Shown here: positions 9,544 to 18,891 of the stretch, in pieces
Layout: each line of letters starts with the position of its first letter
How positions within the stretch are numbered: position 1 is the first letter of the stretch
From: Streptomyces griseoloalbus
Lineage (GTDB): Bacteria > Actinomycetota > Actinomycetes > Streptomycetales > Streptomycetaceae
Direction: 5' to 3'
Assembly: GCA_014650015.1 (NCBI GenBank)
Contig: BMUD01000017.1
Location: 1 to 64,000 of the forward strand
DNA length: 64,000 nt
Translations under genes and position numbers: made by a program
Notes under the pieces: model-generated
Told to the model about the DNA's origin: nothing
Database searches by the model: none
What the model saw: only the letters and a program-made list of their open reading frames with translations

Positions 9544-10242
9544 ATGCCGGTCGCGATCATCACGGGGGCTTCGAAGGGGCTCGGAGAGGCGCTCGCCCAT
9601 GCGCTGGCGGCGCGCGGCTGGGATCTGGTGATCGACGCGCGGGACGCGGTTCCCCTCGCGGAGGCGGCGGGGCTGATGTCGGCGCACGGCACGCGCGTGA
9701 CGGCGCTGCCGGGGGACGTCACGGACGCCGCGCACCGCGCGGAGCTGGTGGCGGCGGCGTGGCGGCTGGGCGGGGTGGACCTGGTGGTGCACAACGCGAG
9801 CGCGCTGGGCGCCGAGCCGCTGGTGCCTCTGGAGGAGCTGCCGCTGGAGGGGTTGCGGCGGGCGCTGGAGGTGAACGTGGTGGCGGCGCTGGGCCTGGTG
9901 CAGGAGGCGCTGCCGTTGCTGCGGACCGGCGCGGCGGGCGCGGTGCTCGTGGTCAGCTCGGACGCCGCCGCTGAGGCCTATCCGACCTGGGGCGGGTACG
10001 GGGCGTCCAAGGCGGCCCTGGACCAGCTGGCGGCGGTGCTGGCGGTGGAGGAACCGCGGCTGCGGGTGTGGGCGGTCGACCCGGGGGACATGGCCACGGA
10101 CCTGTACGCGGCGGCCGTACCGGACGACGACGATCCGCGGCCGGAGCCGGCCGGTGTGGTGCCGGCCTTCCTCCGGCTGCTGGACGAGCGGCCGGCGAGC
10201 GGCCGCTACGGCGCCACGGCACTGCTGGAGGAGCGGCGGTGA
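9544..10242 (+). CDS. short-chain dehydrogenase/reductase
   Basis: A 232-residue classical SDR: cofactor motif TGASKGLG at residues 7-14, NAS (NNAG equivalent) in 'VVHNASALGAEP', and active-site YGASKAAL. The ATG at 9544 places the Rossmann motif at the usual distance from the N-terminus. The substrate is not known. Its TGA overlaps the GTG of the QueA-like gene by 3 bases, indicating a two-gene operon. Confidence 0.9.
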   Translation: MPVAIITGASKGLGEALAHALAARGWDLVIDARDAVPLAEAAGLMSAHGTRVTALPGDVTDAAHRAELVAAAWRLGGVDLVVHNASALGAEPLVPLEELPLEGLRRALEVNVVAALGLVQEALPLLRTGAAGAVLVVSSDAAAEAYPTWGGYGASKAALDQLAAVLAVEEPRLRVWAVDPGDMATDLYAAAVPDDDDPRPEPAGVVPAFLRLLDERPASGRYGATALLEERR

Positions 10243-11282
10243 CGCCGACCGTTCGGGTGCCGGAGGAACTGTCGGCGCGGATACCGGTCGAGCAGCGCGG
10301 GCCGGGTCTCGACCGGGACTCGGTGCGGCTGCTGGTGTCGCGGGGCACGGCGGTGTCGCATCACGCCTTCGTGGAGCTGCCCCGGCTGCTGCGGGCCGGG
10401 GACCTGCTGGTGGTGAACACCTCGCCCACCCTGGCGGCGGCCGTCGACGGGTGGCTCGGGCACGCGCGCGTGGTGGTGCATTTCTCCACGCGCGGCGACG
10501 ACGGCCGCTGGGCGGTCGAGCTGCGGGATCCCGACGGACGGGGCACCACGCGTGCGCGCGCGGGAGCGCCCGCGGGCAGTGAGGTGCGGCTGGTGGGTGG
10601 TACGCGGCTGGTGCTGGAGGAGCCGCTGAGCGCGCGGGGGGAGCGGCTGTGGCGGGCGCGCGTGACCCGGGACGTTCTCGGGGTGCTGCGGGAGCACGGG
10701 CGGCCCATTCGGTACGCCTATACGGAGCGGGATCAGCCGTTGTCGGCGTACCAGACGGTGTTCGCGCTGCCGTCGCCGGACGGTGCGGGGAGTGCGGAGA
10801 TGCCGAGTGCGGGGCGCCCGTTCACCGCGCGGATGGTGGCGGAGCTGGTGAGCCGGGGGGTGCAGTTCGCGCCGGTCGCGCTGCACGCCGGGGTGGCCTC
10901 GGGTGAGGCGCACGAGCCGCCGTATCCGGAGCGGTTCGTGGTGCCGGAGGCGTCGGCGCGGCTGGTCGGGGCGGCGCGGGCGGGCGGCGGCCGGGTGATC
11001 GCGGTGGGGACGACGGCCGTGCGGGCGGTGGAGTCGGCGGCCGGCGCGGACGCGGTGGTGCGGGCCCGCGCGGGGTGGACCGATCTGGTGGTGACCCCCG
11101 AGCGCGGGGTGCGGGTGGTGGACGGGCTGCTGACCGGGCTGCACGAGCCGGAGGCCTCGCATCTGCTGATGCTGGAGGCGGTCGCGGGGCGTGCGGCGGT
11201 CGACCGCGGTTATGAGGAGGCGCTGCGTGGGCGCTATCTCTGGCACGAGTTCGGGGACGTGCACCTCGTGCTGCCGGAATGA
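10239..11282 (+). CDS. QueA-like S-adenosylmethionine:tRNA ribosyltransferase-isomerase
   Basis: A 347-residue protein of the QueA family, which transfers and isomerises the ribosyl moiety of AdoMet onto 7-aminomethyl-deazaguanine in tRNA during queuosine synthesis. Family blocks are visible: 'GDLLVVNTSPTLAA', 'SAEMPSAGRPFT', 'GGRVIAVGTTAVRAVESAAG', 'VVDGLLTGLHEPEASHLLML'. The HVG region of true QueA reads ALHAGVASGEAHEPPYPE here. No other queuosine genes are in the window, and streptomycetes are not generally thought to make queuosine, so this may be a paralogue with another substrate. GTG start overlapping the SDR stop. Confidence 0.85.
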   Translation: MTPTVRVPEELSARIPVEQRGPGLDRDSVRLLVSRGTAVSHHAFVELPRLLRAGDLLVVNTSPTLAAAVDGWLGHARVVVHFSTRGDDGRWAVELRDPDGRGTTRARAGAPAGSEVRLVGGTRLVLEEPLSARGERLWRARVTRDVLGVLREHGRPIRYAYTERDQPLSAYQTVFALPSPDGAGSAEMPSAGRPFTARMVAELVSRGVQFAPVALHAGVASGEAHEPPYPERFVVPEASARLVGAARAGGGRVIAVGTTAVRAVESAAGADAVVRARAGWTDLVVTPERGVRVVDGLLTGLHEPEASHLLMLEAVAGRAAVDRGYEEALRGRYLWHEFGDVHLVLPE

Positions 11283-11627
11283 CTCCCCACGCACCCTCAC
11301 ACAGAGCATTGCTCGCGCAACTAATGGTGAGACCGATGAGGGGCCGGTGTGAGGCCGAGCATAGGGCGCACATCACGTACGAAGGGGATTAGGAGCGACA
11401 TACCACCCACATGAGCGGTACGTACGGTCTAATCTGTCCTGATTTACCCCTCCCTGATCCACTACCCAGCTTCGTACGTCACACCTTTGCGCTGCCATTT
11501 TGCGGCCGCTAAGAATGGCTGCGTCGCTCAGCGCCGTGGGTTTCCGCCCGCGGCGTTTGTGCCGGAAGCACCCGTCCCCCACCGGACGTTGAGCGACCTC
11601 CGCGCTATTCGAAGAGGTCCATTCCGC
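11283..11627. other. intergenic region upstream of the SLT-domain gene
   Basis: 345 bases without a gene. It is richer in A/T than its surroundings and presumably holds the promoter and a long 5' leader of the SLT-domain gene. A TAATCT at 11430-11435 could be a -10 box but has no convincing -35. I looked for the c-di-AMP (ydaO) riboswitch that precedes several Streptomyces cell-wall hydrolase genes and did not find its conserved blocks. Confidence 0.5.
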
Positions 11628-12362
11628 ATGTCGAAGAACTTCCTCACCCGTGGTCATAGTCGTGCCCTGACCCGTCACCACAAGATCGCCGCCGCCGGTG
11701 TCGCCGCCCTCGGTGCCGCCGCGATCGGTTTCTCGGCGGTCCCCAGCGACGCGTCCACGACCACCACGACCGAGGCCGCCGCCCCCACGGCGCAGGTCGC
11801 GTACAGCACCGAGCAGATCAACGACGTCAAGGCCAGCGTCACCGACCAGCTCGCCGGCGCCAGCGTCAAGGCCGAGCAGATCGCCGCGAAGAAGCAGGCC
11901 GCTGCCGAGGCCGCCGCCCAGCAGAAGGCCGCCGCTGCCGCCGCGAAGGCCAAGGCCGAGAAGGCCCGCCAGGCCAAGGAGGCCGCCAGCCGTGCCGCCG
12001 AGCGCACCGTGGTGAAGAAGGCCGTCGCCAAGACGTCCTACGGCAACAACCTGGACGGCTGGATCCGTGAGTCCCTGGACATCATGAAGAAGCACGGCAT
12101 CCCCGGCTCCTACGAGGGCATCCACCGCAACGTCATGCGGGAGTCCTCCGGCAACCCCAAGGCGATCAACCTCTGGGACATCAACGCCCAGAACGGCATC
12201 CCGTCCAAGGGCCTGCTGCAGGTGATCCCGCCGACGTTCGAGGCGTACCACGTCCCGGGCACCTCGAAGAACATCTACGACCCGGTCGCCAACATCACCG
12301 CCGCCTGCAACTACGCGGCCGACAAGTACGGCACCATGGACAACGTCGACAGCGCGTACTGA
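11628..12362 (+). CDS. secreted transglycosylase SLT-domain protein
   Basis: A 244-residue exported protein. A signal peptide covers residues ~1-43 (basic start, 'IAAAGVAALGAAAIGFSAVP'), then an Ala/Lys/Glu-rich coiled coil (~60-130), then a lytic-transglycosylase-like domain (~135-244). The expected catalytic Glu is in 'HRNVMRESSGNPKAIN', and 'GIPSKGLLQVIPPTFEAYH' is the GLLQ-type motif of SLT domains. It probably cleaves or binds peptidoglycan during growth or spore germination. ATG at 11628. A strong hairpin separates it from the convergent ABC transporter gene. Confidence 0.88.
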   Translation: MSKNFLTRGHSRALTRHHKIAAAGVAALGAAAIGFSAVPSDASTTTTTEAAAPTAQVAYSTEQINDVKASVTDQLAGASVKAEQIAAKKQAAAEAAAQQKAAAAAAKAKAEKARQAKEAASRAAERTVVKKAVAKTSYGNNLDGWIRESLDIMKKHGIPGSYEGIHRNVMRESSGNPKAINLWDINAQNGIPSKGLLQVIPPTFEAYHVPGTSKNIYDPVANITAACNYAADKYGTMDNVDSAY

Positions 12363-12396
12363 GGTCGGCGCGGACCTCTTCTCGCGAACACAGACG

Positions 12397-12436
12397 CCGA
12401 AGGGCGGCACCCTCCTGACGGGGTGCCGCCCTTCGG
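12397..12436. terminator. bidirectional terminator hairpin
   Basis: Perfect 16-bp inverted repeat (12397-12412 with 12421-12436) and an 8-base loop, between the convergent SLT-domain and FHA-ABC genes. Confidence 0.85.
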
Positions 12437-12452
12437 GGTCGTACGGCGCGGG

Positions 12453-15011
12453 TTACTTGCGCATGACCTCGGGCTCGTGCCGGCGCAGGAAGCGGGCCAC
12501 GAAGAAGCCGCACACCACGCCGAGGGCGAGCAGCGCGCCCATGTCCATCGCCCAGGCCCCGACCGTGTGCTCCCACAGCGGGTCGGTGTCACCGGCCGAC
12601 TCCGGCGGGCTGATCTTGTTGAAGTCCAGCGTGGCGCCCGACGCGGCGACCGCCCAGCGCGACGGCATCAGGAACGAGAACTGGTTCACGCCGATCGAGC
12701 CGTGCAGGGCGAACAGGCAGCCGGTGAAGACGACCTGGATGATCGCGAACATCACCAGCAGCGGCATGGTCTTCTCGGCGGTCTTCACCAGCGCGGAGAT
12801 GATCAGGCCGAACATCATCGAGGTGAAGCCGAGCGCCATGATCGGCAGGGAGAGCTCCAGCAGCGTGAAGCCGCCGAGGACCAGCCCCTCCTCCGGGATC
12901 TCCCGGCTGGAGAAGCCGATCACGCCGACCAGCAGGCCCTGGAGCACGGTGATCATGCCGAGCACGAACACCTTGGACATCAGGTACGCCGAGCGGGACA
13001 GGCCGGTGGCGCGCTCCCGCTCGTAGATGACGCGTTCCTTGATCAGCTCACGCACGGAGTTGGCCGCGCCCGCGAAACAGGCGCCCACCGCGAGGATCAG
13101 CAGCACCGTGGTCGCCGTGCCGTTCGGGATGATCCGGCCGGTCTGCGGGTTGGGCGGATTGGGCAGCAGACCCTTGTCCGCGTCGATGAGCAGGCTGACC
13201 GCGCCGAGGACGGCCGGAAGGATCACCATCAGGGCGAGGAAGCCCTTGTCGGAGACGATCACGGAGATGTAGCGGCGCACCAGCGTGACGAACTGCGACA
13301 TCCAGCCCTGCGGCTTCGGCGGCTTCATCGCCTGCATCGCCGGGACCTGTACGGACTGCGGCGCGACGGCGTCGATGTCCGCGGCGTACATCTGGTAGTG
13401 CTGCGAGCCCTTCCAGCGGCCCGCCCAGTCGTAGTCGCGGTAGTTCTCGAAGGCGGAGAAGACGTCGGCCCAGGTGTCGTAGCCGAAGAAGTTCAGCGCC
13501 TCCTCGGGCGGGCCGAAGTAGGCGACCGAGCCGCCCGGCGCCATCACCAGGAGCTTGTCGCAGATCGCCAGCTCGGCCACCGAGTGGGTGACGACGAGGA
13601 CCGTACGGCCGTCGTCGGCCAGGCCGCGCAGCAGCTGCATCACGTCGCGGTCCATGCCCGGGTCGAGACCGGAGGTGGGCTCGTCGAGGAAGATCAGTGA
13701 CGGCTTGGTCAGCAGTTCCAGGGCCACGGAGACGCGCTTGCGCTGGCCGCCGGACAGGGAGGTGACCTTCTTGTCCTTGTGGATGTCCAGCTTGAGCTCG
13801 CGCAGCACCTCGTCGATACGGGCGTCGCGCTCGGCGGCCGTGGTGTCGGAGGGGAAGCGGAGCTTGGCCGCGTACTTCAGGGCCTTCTTGACGGTCAGTT
13901 CCTTGTGCAGGATGTCGTCCTGCGGAACCAGACCGATGCGCTGGCGCAGCTCGGCGAACTGCTTGTAGAGGTTCCGGTTGTCGTAGAGGACCTCGCCCTG
14001 GTTCGCCGGGCGGTAGCCGGTGAGCGCCTTGAGCAGGGTCGACTTGCCGGAGCCGGACGGGCCGATGACCGCGATCAGCGACTTCTCCGGGACGCCGAAG
14101 GAGACGTCCTTGAGGATCTGCTTGCCGCCGTCGACCGTGACGGTCAGGTGACGGGCGGAGAAGGACACCTCACCGGTGTCGACGAACTCCTCGAGCCGGT
14201 CGCCGACGATCCGGAACGTCGAGTGGCCGACGCCCACGACGTCGGTGGGGCCGAGCAGTTGCGCGCCGCCCTTGGCGATCGGCTGGCCGTTGACGTACGT
14301 GCCGTTGTGCGAGCCGAGGTCGCGGATCTCCATGCGCCCGTCGGGCGTCGAGTGGAACTCGGCGTGGTTGCGGGAGACCTGGAGGTCGGAGACGACCAGA
14401 TCGTTCTCCAGGGCACGGCCGATGCGCATCACGCGGCCGAGCGAGAACTGGTGGAACGTGGTGGGGCTGCGGTCGCCGTAGACCGGCGGCGCCCCCGCGC
14501 CGCCGCCGGGTCCCTGCTGCTGCGGGATGTGCGGCGCGGACTGCTGCGGAGCCGCCGCCTGATGCGGTGCCGCCTGATGCGGCTGCTGCCAGCCGGGCTG
14601 CTGGGCGGGCTGCTGCTGTGGCTGCGCCTGCTGAGCCCAGCCCGCGTTCGCCCCCTGGGCGGCGTACGGCTGCTGCGGCTGAGCCTGCGGCGTGGCGGCC
14701 GGTGCCGCGGCGCCGGACAGGGTCACGCGCGGCCCGTCGGTAGCGTTGCCCAGATTCAGCACCGTGTCGGAGCCGAACTCCAGGTGGTGGATCCGCTGCC
14801 CCTGCACGAATGTGCCGTTGGTGCTGCCGTGGTCCTCGATGACCCAACTGCGGCCGTTGAAGCTGATCGTGGCGTGGCGCCAGGAAACCCTGGCGTCGTC
14901 CAGCACGACGTCCCCCTGCGGATCGCGTCCGAGGGTGTAAGACCTGGACGGATCGAGCGTCCAGGTCCGTCCGTTTGATTCCAGTACGAGTTCCGGCACT
15001 CCATGCCCCAC
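12453..15011 (-). CDS. FHA-FHA-ABC transporter fusion (ABCG-type half transporter)
   Basis: An 852-residue single-chain exporter. FHA domain 1 covers ~5-100 (GRDPQGDVVL, SWRHA, STNGT) and is followed by a Gln/Pro/Ala-rich linker (~105-175). FHA domain 2 covers ~190-275 (RIGRALENDLVVSD, SRNHAEF, SHNGTYVNG). An ABC ATPase follows (~285-510: GPSGSGKST, LSGGQRKRVSVALEL, IFLDEPTSGLD), then an ABC2 membrane domain with about six helices. FHA domains bind phosphothreonine, so a PknB-type Ser/Thr kinase probably controls it. Similar to mycobacterial Rv1747. The GTG at 15011 follows GGGGGAC. Confidence 0.93.
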   Translation of the reverse strand: MGHGVPELVLESNGRTWTLDPSRSYTLGRDPQGDVVLDDARVSWRHATISFNGRSWVIEDHGSTNGTFVQGQRIHHLEFGSDTVLNLGNATDGPRVTLSGAAAPAATPQAQPQQPYAAQGANAGWAQQAQPQQQPAQQPGWQQPHQAAPHQAAAPQQSAPHIPQQQGPGGGAGAPPVYGDRSPTTFHQFSLGRVMRIGRALENDLVVSDLQVSRNHAEFHSTPDGRMEIRDLGSHNGTYVNGQPIAKGGAQLLGPTDVVGVGHSTFRIVGDRLEEFVDTGEVSFSARHLTVTVDGGKQILKDVSFGVPEKSLIAVIGPSGSGKSTLLKALTGYRPANQGEVLYDNRNLYKQFAELRQRIGLVPQDDILHKELTVKKALKYAAKLRFPSDTTAAERDARIDEVLRELKLDIHKDKKVTSLSGGQRKRVSVALELLTKPSLIFLDEPTSGLDPGMDRDVMQLLRGLADDGRTVLVVTHSVAELAICDKLLVMAPGGSVAYFGPPEEALNFFGYDTWADVFSAFENYRDYDWAGRWKGSQHYQMYAADIDAVAPQSVQVPAMQAMKPPKPQGWMSQFVTLVRRYISVIVSDKGFLALMVILPAVLGAVSLLIDADKGLLPNPPNPQTGRIIPNGTATTVLLILAVGACFAGAANSVRELIKERVIYERERATGLSRSAYLMSKVFVLGMITVLQGLLVGVIGFSSREIPEEGLVLGGFTLLELSLPIMALGFTSMMFGLIISALVKTAEKTMPLLVMFAIIQVVFTGCLFALHGSIGVNQFSFLMPSRWAVAASGATLDFNKISPPESAGDTDPLWEHTVGAWAMDMGALLALGVVCGFFVARFLRRHEPEVMRK

Positions 15012-15240
15012 TGAGTTGTCCCCCGAATTTCCCCCATCGCAGGGAGTCTAGGGATGTCGAACATCGGGGGGAACTATTTCAGGCTCGGCCCTCTGACCGA
15101 AAGTCGGGCCTTGTCACGACCGCGCACCAAGGCGTTCACGGTGTTTCGTCGGCGGGGTTGAAATCGGCTCGGAGAGTGGTAAACCACGCGAGGGGGACAC
15201 GCGCGGCCGTTTCGCCGCGCCGCGGATCGGGGGGTCTGCC

Positions 15241-17232
15241 ATGAGTGCTGCCACAGGCGTCGGAGCCGCGGGGCACGGTGCGCGCGTGCCATGGGCCGAC
15301 GTGGTGATGTCCGCGGTCGCCGCGGTGAGCTGGGCGTTGATCGGGATGGCGGGGACGGCGGCGCTCGGGCTGCATCTGCTGGGCGCGGACGCGGCCGGTT
15401 CCCTGGGGCCGATGACCGCTGCCGTGGTGGCGTTGGCTGCCGGTGGTTCGGTCACGCCCTCCGGTGATGTGTCCGCCTTCGGACTGTCGGGCGCGGAGGC
15501 CGACACGGCCATCCATATCGCGCCACTGGGCGTGAGCCTGGTGGGCGCGCTGCTGCTGTCGTACTTCTTCCTGCGGTCCCTGCGGGCGGCGGGAGTTGTG
15601 GTCCCGGCCGCGGAACTCCTCGCGCGGGCGGGCGCGGTGGTCGGGCTGTTCGTGGCGATGACGGGCGGGCTGGTCCGGGCCGGGCATGACGTCATCACCA
15701 TCGACGGGGGATCGCTGGGGCTGGACGAGCTGCCGGGCGGGGGTGAGATTCCGGGGCTGGGCGATCTCGGTGACGTCGGGGAGCTGTTGCCGGACCGGAT
15801 CGGTGATCTCGTCGACGCGGAGGCGGCGGTCGGGTTCACCGTCGACACGGTGCCGACGCTGCTGGGTGGCCTCGGCTGGTCGGCCGGCATCCTGCTGGTC
15901 GCGCTGCTGGCGTCGCGCCGCACTCCCCTGCCGCGCGGCTGGGACGCCGTGCACCGGGTCGTACGGCCGACGGTGTCGGCCCTCGTCGCGGTGGGGCTGG
16001 TGGCGGTGGCTGCGGGGCTCGCCGCGGCGGGCTACGCGGCGATCGGCGACGACCATCCGCGGCGGATCGCGGGGGCGGCGCTGCTGGGGGCGCCGAACGG
16101 CGTGTGGCTGGGCATACCGGTCGGCCTGTTCGTGCCGTGGGACGGGCGGGCGAGTGGAGCGCTGCTCGGGGTGCTGCCCCATCCCGTGGACGACCTCCTT
16201 CGGGTCGGCTCCGACCGGACGGTCACGCTGGCGCGGCTGGCCGAGCTCGACCGGCGGGTGTGGCTGCTGGGGGTGGCCGCCGCGCTGATGATGCTGCTGG
16301 CGGGGGTGCTGGCGGGTGTCCGGACGCCGGTGGCGGGGGTGGAGGCGGAGGCGGAGGCGGAGGCGCGGGATCGGGGAACGTCGGGGAGGATCACGGCACG
16401 GCGTCCGCGAGGGATGGGTGGCGTCGCGGGGCGGCGTCCGGGAGCGGTCGGCTTCGCGGGGCGGTGTGCGCTGCGGCTGGGGGCGGCTACGGCTCTGGCC
16501 CTGCCGTTGCTGGCTCGGCTGACGGGGGTGTCCGTGAACGCCTCGCTGTCCGTGCTGGGCTTCGACGCCTTCGGCGCAGGGATCGAGTTGCGCGGTCGTC
16601 TCGGCATGGCGTTCCTGCTGGGTGCGGTGTGGGGCGCGGGGGCCGGCGCGGCGGGGGCGCTGCTGGCGTGGGCGAGCGGTGCGGCGGGGACGCGGGCGGC
16701 CCCCCTGGCACGGGGTGACATGAGGGCTGAGAGAGCCGAGGGGCCCGAGGCGTGGCGGCGGGCGGAGAGCTCCGGGGTCGGGGAGCACGGAGCGGAATCC
16801 GGGCCGTACACACCGGGGGTCCCTCACCGGCCGCCGAACCCGGACACCAATCCCTATCTGCGGGTGGGGCGGGAGTCGTGGACGGTGCAGGAGGGGCGGG
16901 AGCCGCAGGGCCGGTGGGGGTCACAGGACTCACGGGGGCCGCAGGACTCGCGAGGGCCCGAGGACGCGCCGCGGGCGCCCGGTGGTCCCACGGGCTCCGA
17001 TGGTGGCCCCACGGGCGACGGCGGTCCGGGGACGCCCGGCGAAGGGGACGACGGGCACGGCGACGTCTACGGTGCGCCCACCGTGGCCCGGCCGATCGGG
17101 CCGCCGCCCGGGCGTGGACCCCGGCGGGGTCCCGGGCCCCGGGGTGGCAGGCCGTCGTCGTGGTGGCCGGACGAGGTGCCGCCGCCTCCGCCGCCTCCCC
17201 CGGCACCGCGCAGGCCGGACAGTGACCGCTGA
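15241..17232 (+). CDS. streptophobe-family membrane protein
   Basis: A 663-residue protein of the Streptomyces-restricted 'streptophobe' family, named only for being hydrophobic. The first ~500 residues contain about ten hydrophobic helices broken by short loops, including the conserved 'GPMTAAVVALAAGGSVTPSG' and 'LLGAPNGVWLGIPVGLFVPW' regions. The last ~165 residues are hydrophilic, Gly/Pro/Arg-rich and probably disordered, ending in a run of prolines and 'RPDSDR'. Function unknown. Divergent from the FHA-ABC gene; the 229-base gap may hold both promoters. ATG at 15241. Confidence 0.8.
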   Translation: MSAATGVGAAGHGARVPWADVVMSAVAAVSWALIGMAGTAALGLHLLGADAAGSLGPMTAAVVALAAGGSVTPSGDVSAFGLSGAEADTAIHIAPLGVSLVGALLLSYFFLRSLRAAGVVVPAAELLARAGAVVGLFVAMTGGLVRAGHDVITIDGGSLGLDELPGGGEIPGLGDLGDVGELLPDRIGDLVDAEAAVGFTVDTVPTLLGGLGWSAGILLVALLASRRTPLPRGWDAVHRVVRPTVSALVAVGLVAVAAGLAAAGYAAIGDDHPRRIAGAALLGAPNGVWLGIPVGLFVPWDGRASGALLGVLPHPVDDLLRVGSDRTVTLARLAELDRRVWLLGVAAALMMLLAGVLAGVRTPVAGVEAEAEAEARDRGTSGRITARRPRGMGGVAGRRPGAVGFAGRCALRLGAATALALPLLARLTGVSVNASLSVLGFDAFGAGIELRGRLGMAFLLGAVWGAGAGAAGALLAWASGAAGTRAAPLARGDMRAERAEGPEAWRRAESSGVGEHGAESGPYTPGVPHRPPNPDTNPYLRVGRESWTVQEGREPQGRWGSQDSRGPQDSRGPEDAPRAPGGPTGSDGGPTGDGGPGTPGEGDDGHGDVYGAPTVARPIGPPPGRGPRRGPGPRGGRPSSWWPDEVPPPPPPPPAPRRPDSDR

Positions 17233-17556
17233 TCGGCTCCCCCGGCGGCAGGAACGGCGGAGGGCCGCGACCAGGGACCGGTCCGCGGACGGCCGACGGC
17301 CGGGCGCGACGGACGGCCGCCGGCGCGGTCCGACGGCCGCCGACGGCTGCCTGCTCCGGCGGACGAGTGGCCGGAGCGCGGCTGCCGGCCCCGCCCGGGA
17401 GCCCGGGGACGACGAGCGGGCCGGGGACGGAACAGAGCAGGTCGGACCCGGCCTGTACGTAAGGTCCGGGACATCCCGGCGACGCCCAGTGTTCGCTGTC
17501 CGCCAGACGGACCTCGGAGGCGCGAGGCACTGCGTGCCGGATACGGTGGAAGCACC
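17233..17556. other. GC-rich intergenic region
   Basis: 324 bases between two same-strand genes. It is extremely GC-rich, with many imperfect copies of CGGACGGCCG. No gene, clear terminator or consensus promoter is visible; the serB promoter is presumably in the last ~100 bases. Confidence 0.4.
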
Positions 17557-18765
17557 ATGGACGCATCGCAGACCTCCGACGTTCCCACTCTCCTTGTCAA
17601 GATCTTCGGCAAGGACAGGCCGGGCATCACGGCCGGCCTCTTCGACACCCTCGCCGCCTACTCGGTCGACGTGGTCGACATCGAGCAGGTCGTCACCCGT
17701 GGCCGCATCGTGCTCTGCGCGCTCGTGACCGAGCCCCCCAAGGGGCTGGAAGGGGATCTGCGGGCGACCGTCCACACCTGGGCGGAGTCGATGAAGATGC
17801 AGGCGGAGATCATCTCCGGCATCGGCGACAACCGTCCGCGCGGGCTCGGCCGTTCCCTGGTCACGGTGCTGGGGCACCCCCTGACCTCGGAGGCGACGGC
17901 GGCGATCGCCTCACGGATCACGAAGACCGGCGGCAACATCGACCGCATCTTCCGGCTCGCCAAGTACCCGGTGACGGCCGTGGAGTTCGCGGTGTCCGGT
18001 GTGGCGACGGAACCGCTGCGGACCGCCCTGGTGACCGACGCCGCGCGGCTCGGGGTCGACGTGGCCGTGGTCGCGGCGGGACTGTACCGGCGGGCGCAGC
18101 GCCTGGTCGTCATGGACGTGGACTCCACGCTCATCCAGGACGAGGTGATCGAGCTCTTCGCCGCACACGCCGGCTGCGAGGACAAGGTCGCCGAGGTGAC
18201 GGCGGCCGCCATGCGCGGGGAGCTGGACTTCGAGCAGTCGCTGCACGCGCGCGTGGCGCTGCTCGAGGGGCTGGACGCCTCCGTGGTGGACAAGGTGCGC
18301 AGTGAGGTGCGGCTGACGCCGGGCGCCCGCACCCTGATCCGCACCCTGAAGCGCCTCGGTTATCAAGTGGGTGTGGTGTCCGGCGGGTTCACCCAGGTCA
18401 CGGATGATCTGAAGGAGCGGCTGGGGCTGGACTTCGCCCAGGCCAACACCCTGGAGATCGTCGACGGGAAGCTGACCGGACGGGTCACCGGCGAGATCGT
18501 GGACAGGGCGGGCAAGGCCCGGCTGCTGCGCCGGTTCGCGGCCGAGGCGGGGGTTCCGTTGTCGCAGACCGTGGCGATCGGTGACGGGGCGAACGACCTG
18601 GACATGCTGAACGCGGCGGGTCTCGGTGTCGCCTTCAACGCCAAGCCGGTGGTGCGCGAGGCGGCCCACACGGCGGTGAACTTCCCCTTCCTGGACACGG
18701 TCCTTTATCTGCTGGGCGTCACGCGCGAAGAGGTCGAGGCGGCGGACACGCTCGACGTGGGCTGA
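17557..18765 (+). CDS. serB: phosphoserine phosphatase with ACT domains
   Basis: A 402-residue enzyme for the last step of serine synthesis (phosphoserine to serine). The N-terminal ~170 residues form two ACT regulatory domains ('KIFGKDRPGITAGLFDTLAAY' and a second starting near 'LVTVLGHPLTSEATAAIA'). The HAD phosphatase domain follows: motif I DVDSTLIQDE with nucleophile D187, motif II in 'GVVSGGFTQV', and motif IV 'AIGDGANDLDML'. The tandem ACT layout is typical of mycobacterial and Streptomyces SerB and suggests control by amino acids. Convergent with the SixA-like gene. Confidence 0.95.
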   Translation: MDASQTSDVPTLLVKIFGKDRPGITAGLFDTLAAYSVDVVDIEQVVTRGRIVLCALVTEPPKGLEGDLRATVHTWAESMKMQAEIISGIGDNRPRGLGRSLVTVLGHPLTSEATAAIASRITKTGGNIDRIFRLAKYPVTAVEFAVSGVATEPLRTALVTDAARLGVDVAVVAAGLYRRAQRLVVMDVDSTLIQDEVIELFAAHAGCEDKVAEVTAAAMRGELDFEQSLHARVALLEGLDASVVDKVRSEVRLTPGARTLIRTLKRLGYQVGVVSGGFTQVTDDLKERLGLDFAQANTLEIVDGKLTGRVTGEIVDRAGKARLLRRFAAEAGVPLSQTVAIGDGANDLDMLNAAGLGVAFNAKPVVREAAHTAVNFPFLDTVLYLLGVTREEVEAADTLDVG

Positions 18766-18804
18766 GCCGCGTGCCGCCGCCCGGACCGTGGTGCGGCCAG
18801 GGGC

Positions 18805-18851
18805 GGGCCCGGCACCGACGGACGTCGTGACGGACGTCGGATACCGGGCCC
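18805..18851. terminator. hairpin between serB and the SixA-like gene
   Basis: Imperfect inverted repeat: GGGCCCGG (18805-18812) with CCGGGCCC (18844-18851), and an inner CCGACG/CGTCGG arm. It lies between convergent genes. Confidence 0.55.
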
Positions 18852-18891
18852 CTGTCCGGCCGGGTGTGTCACCCGGGTGTCGCTCAGGGTG

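Noticed and set aside
11283-11627. c-di-AMP (ydaO) riboswitch before the SLT-domain gene
   Set aside because: Expected from other Streptomyces cell-wall hydrolase genes, but the conserved sequence blocks are not present.
15136-16827. A 563-residue open frame antisense to the streptophobe gene
   Set aside because: Low-complexity Arg/Pro/His composition; the plus strand encodes a coherent membrane protein.
17233-17556. Repeated CGGACGGCCG decamers as an operator array
   Set aside because: Copies are imperfect and irregularly spaced; in such GC-rich DNA this is likely by composition alone.
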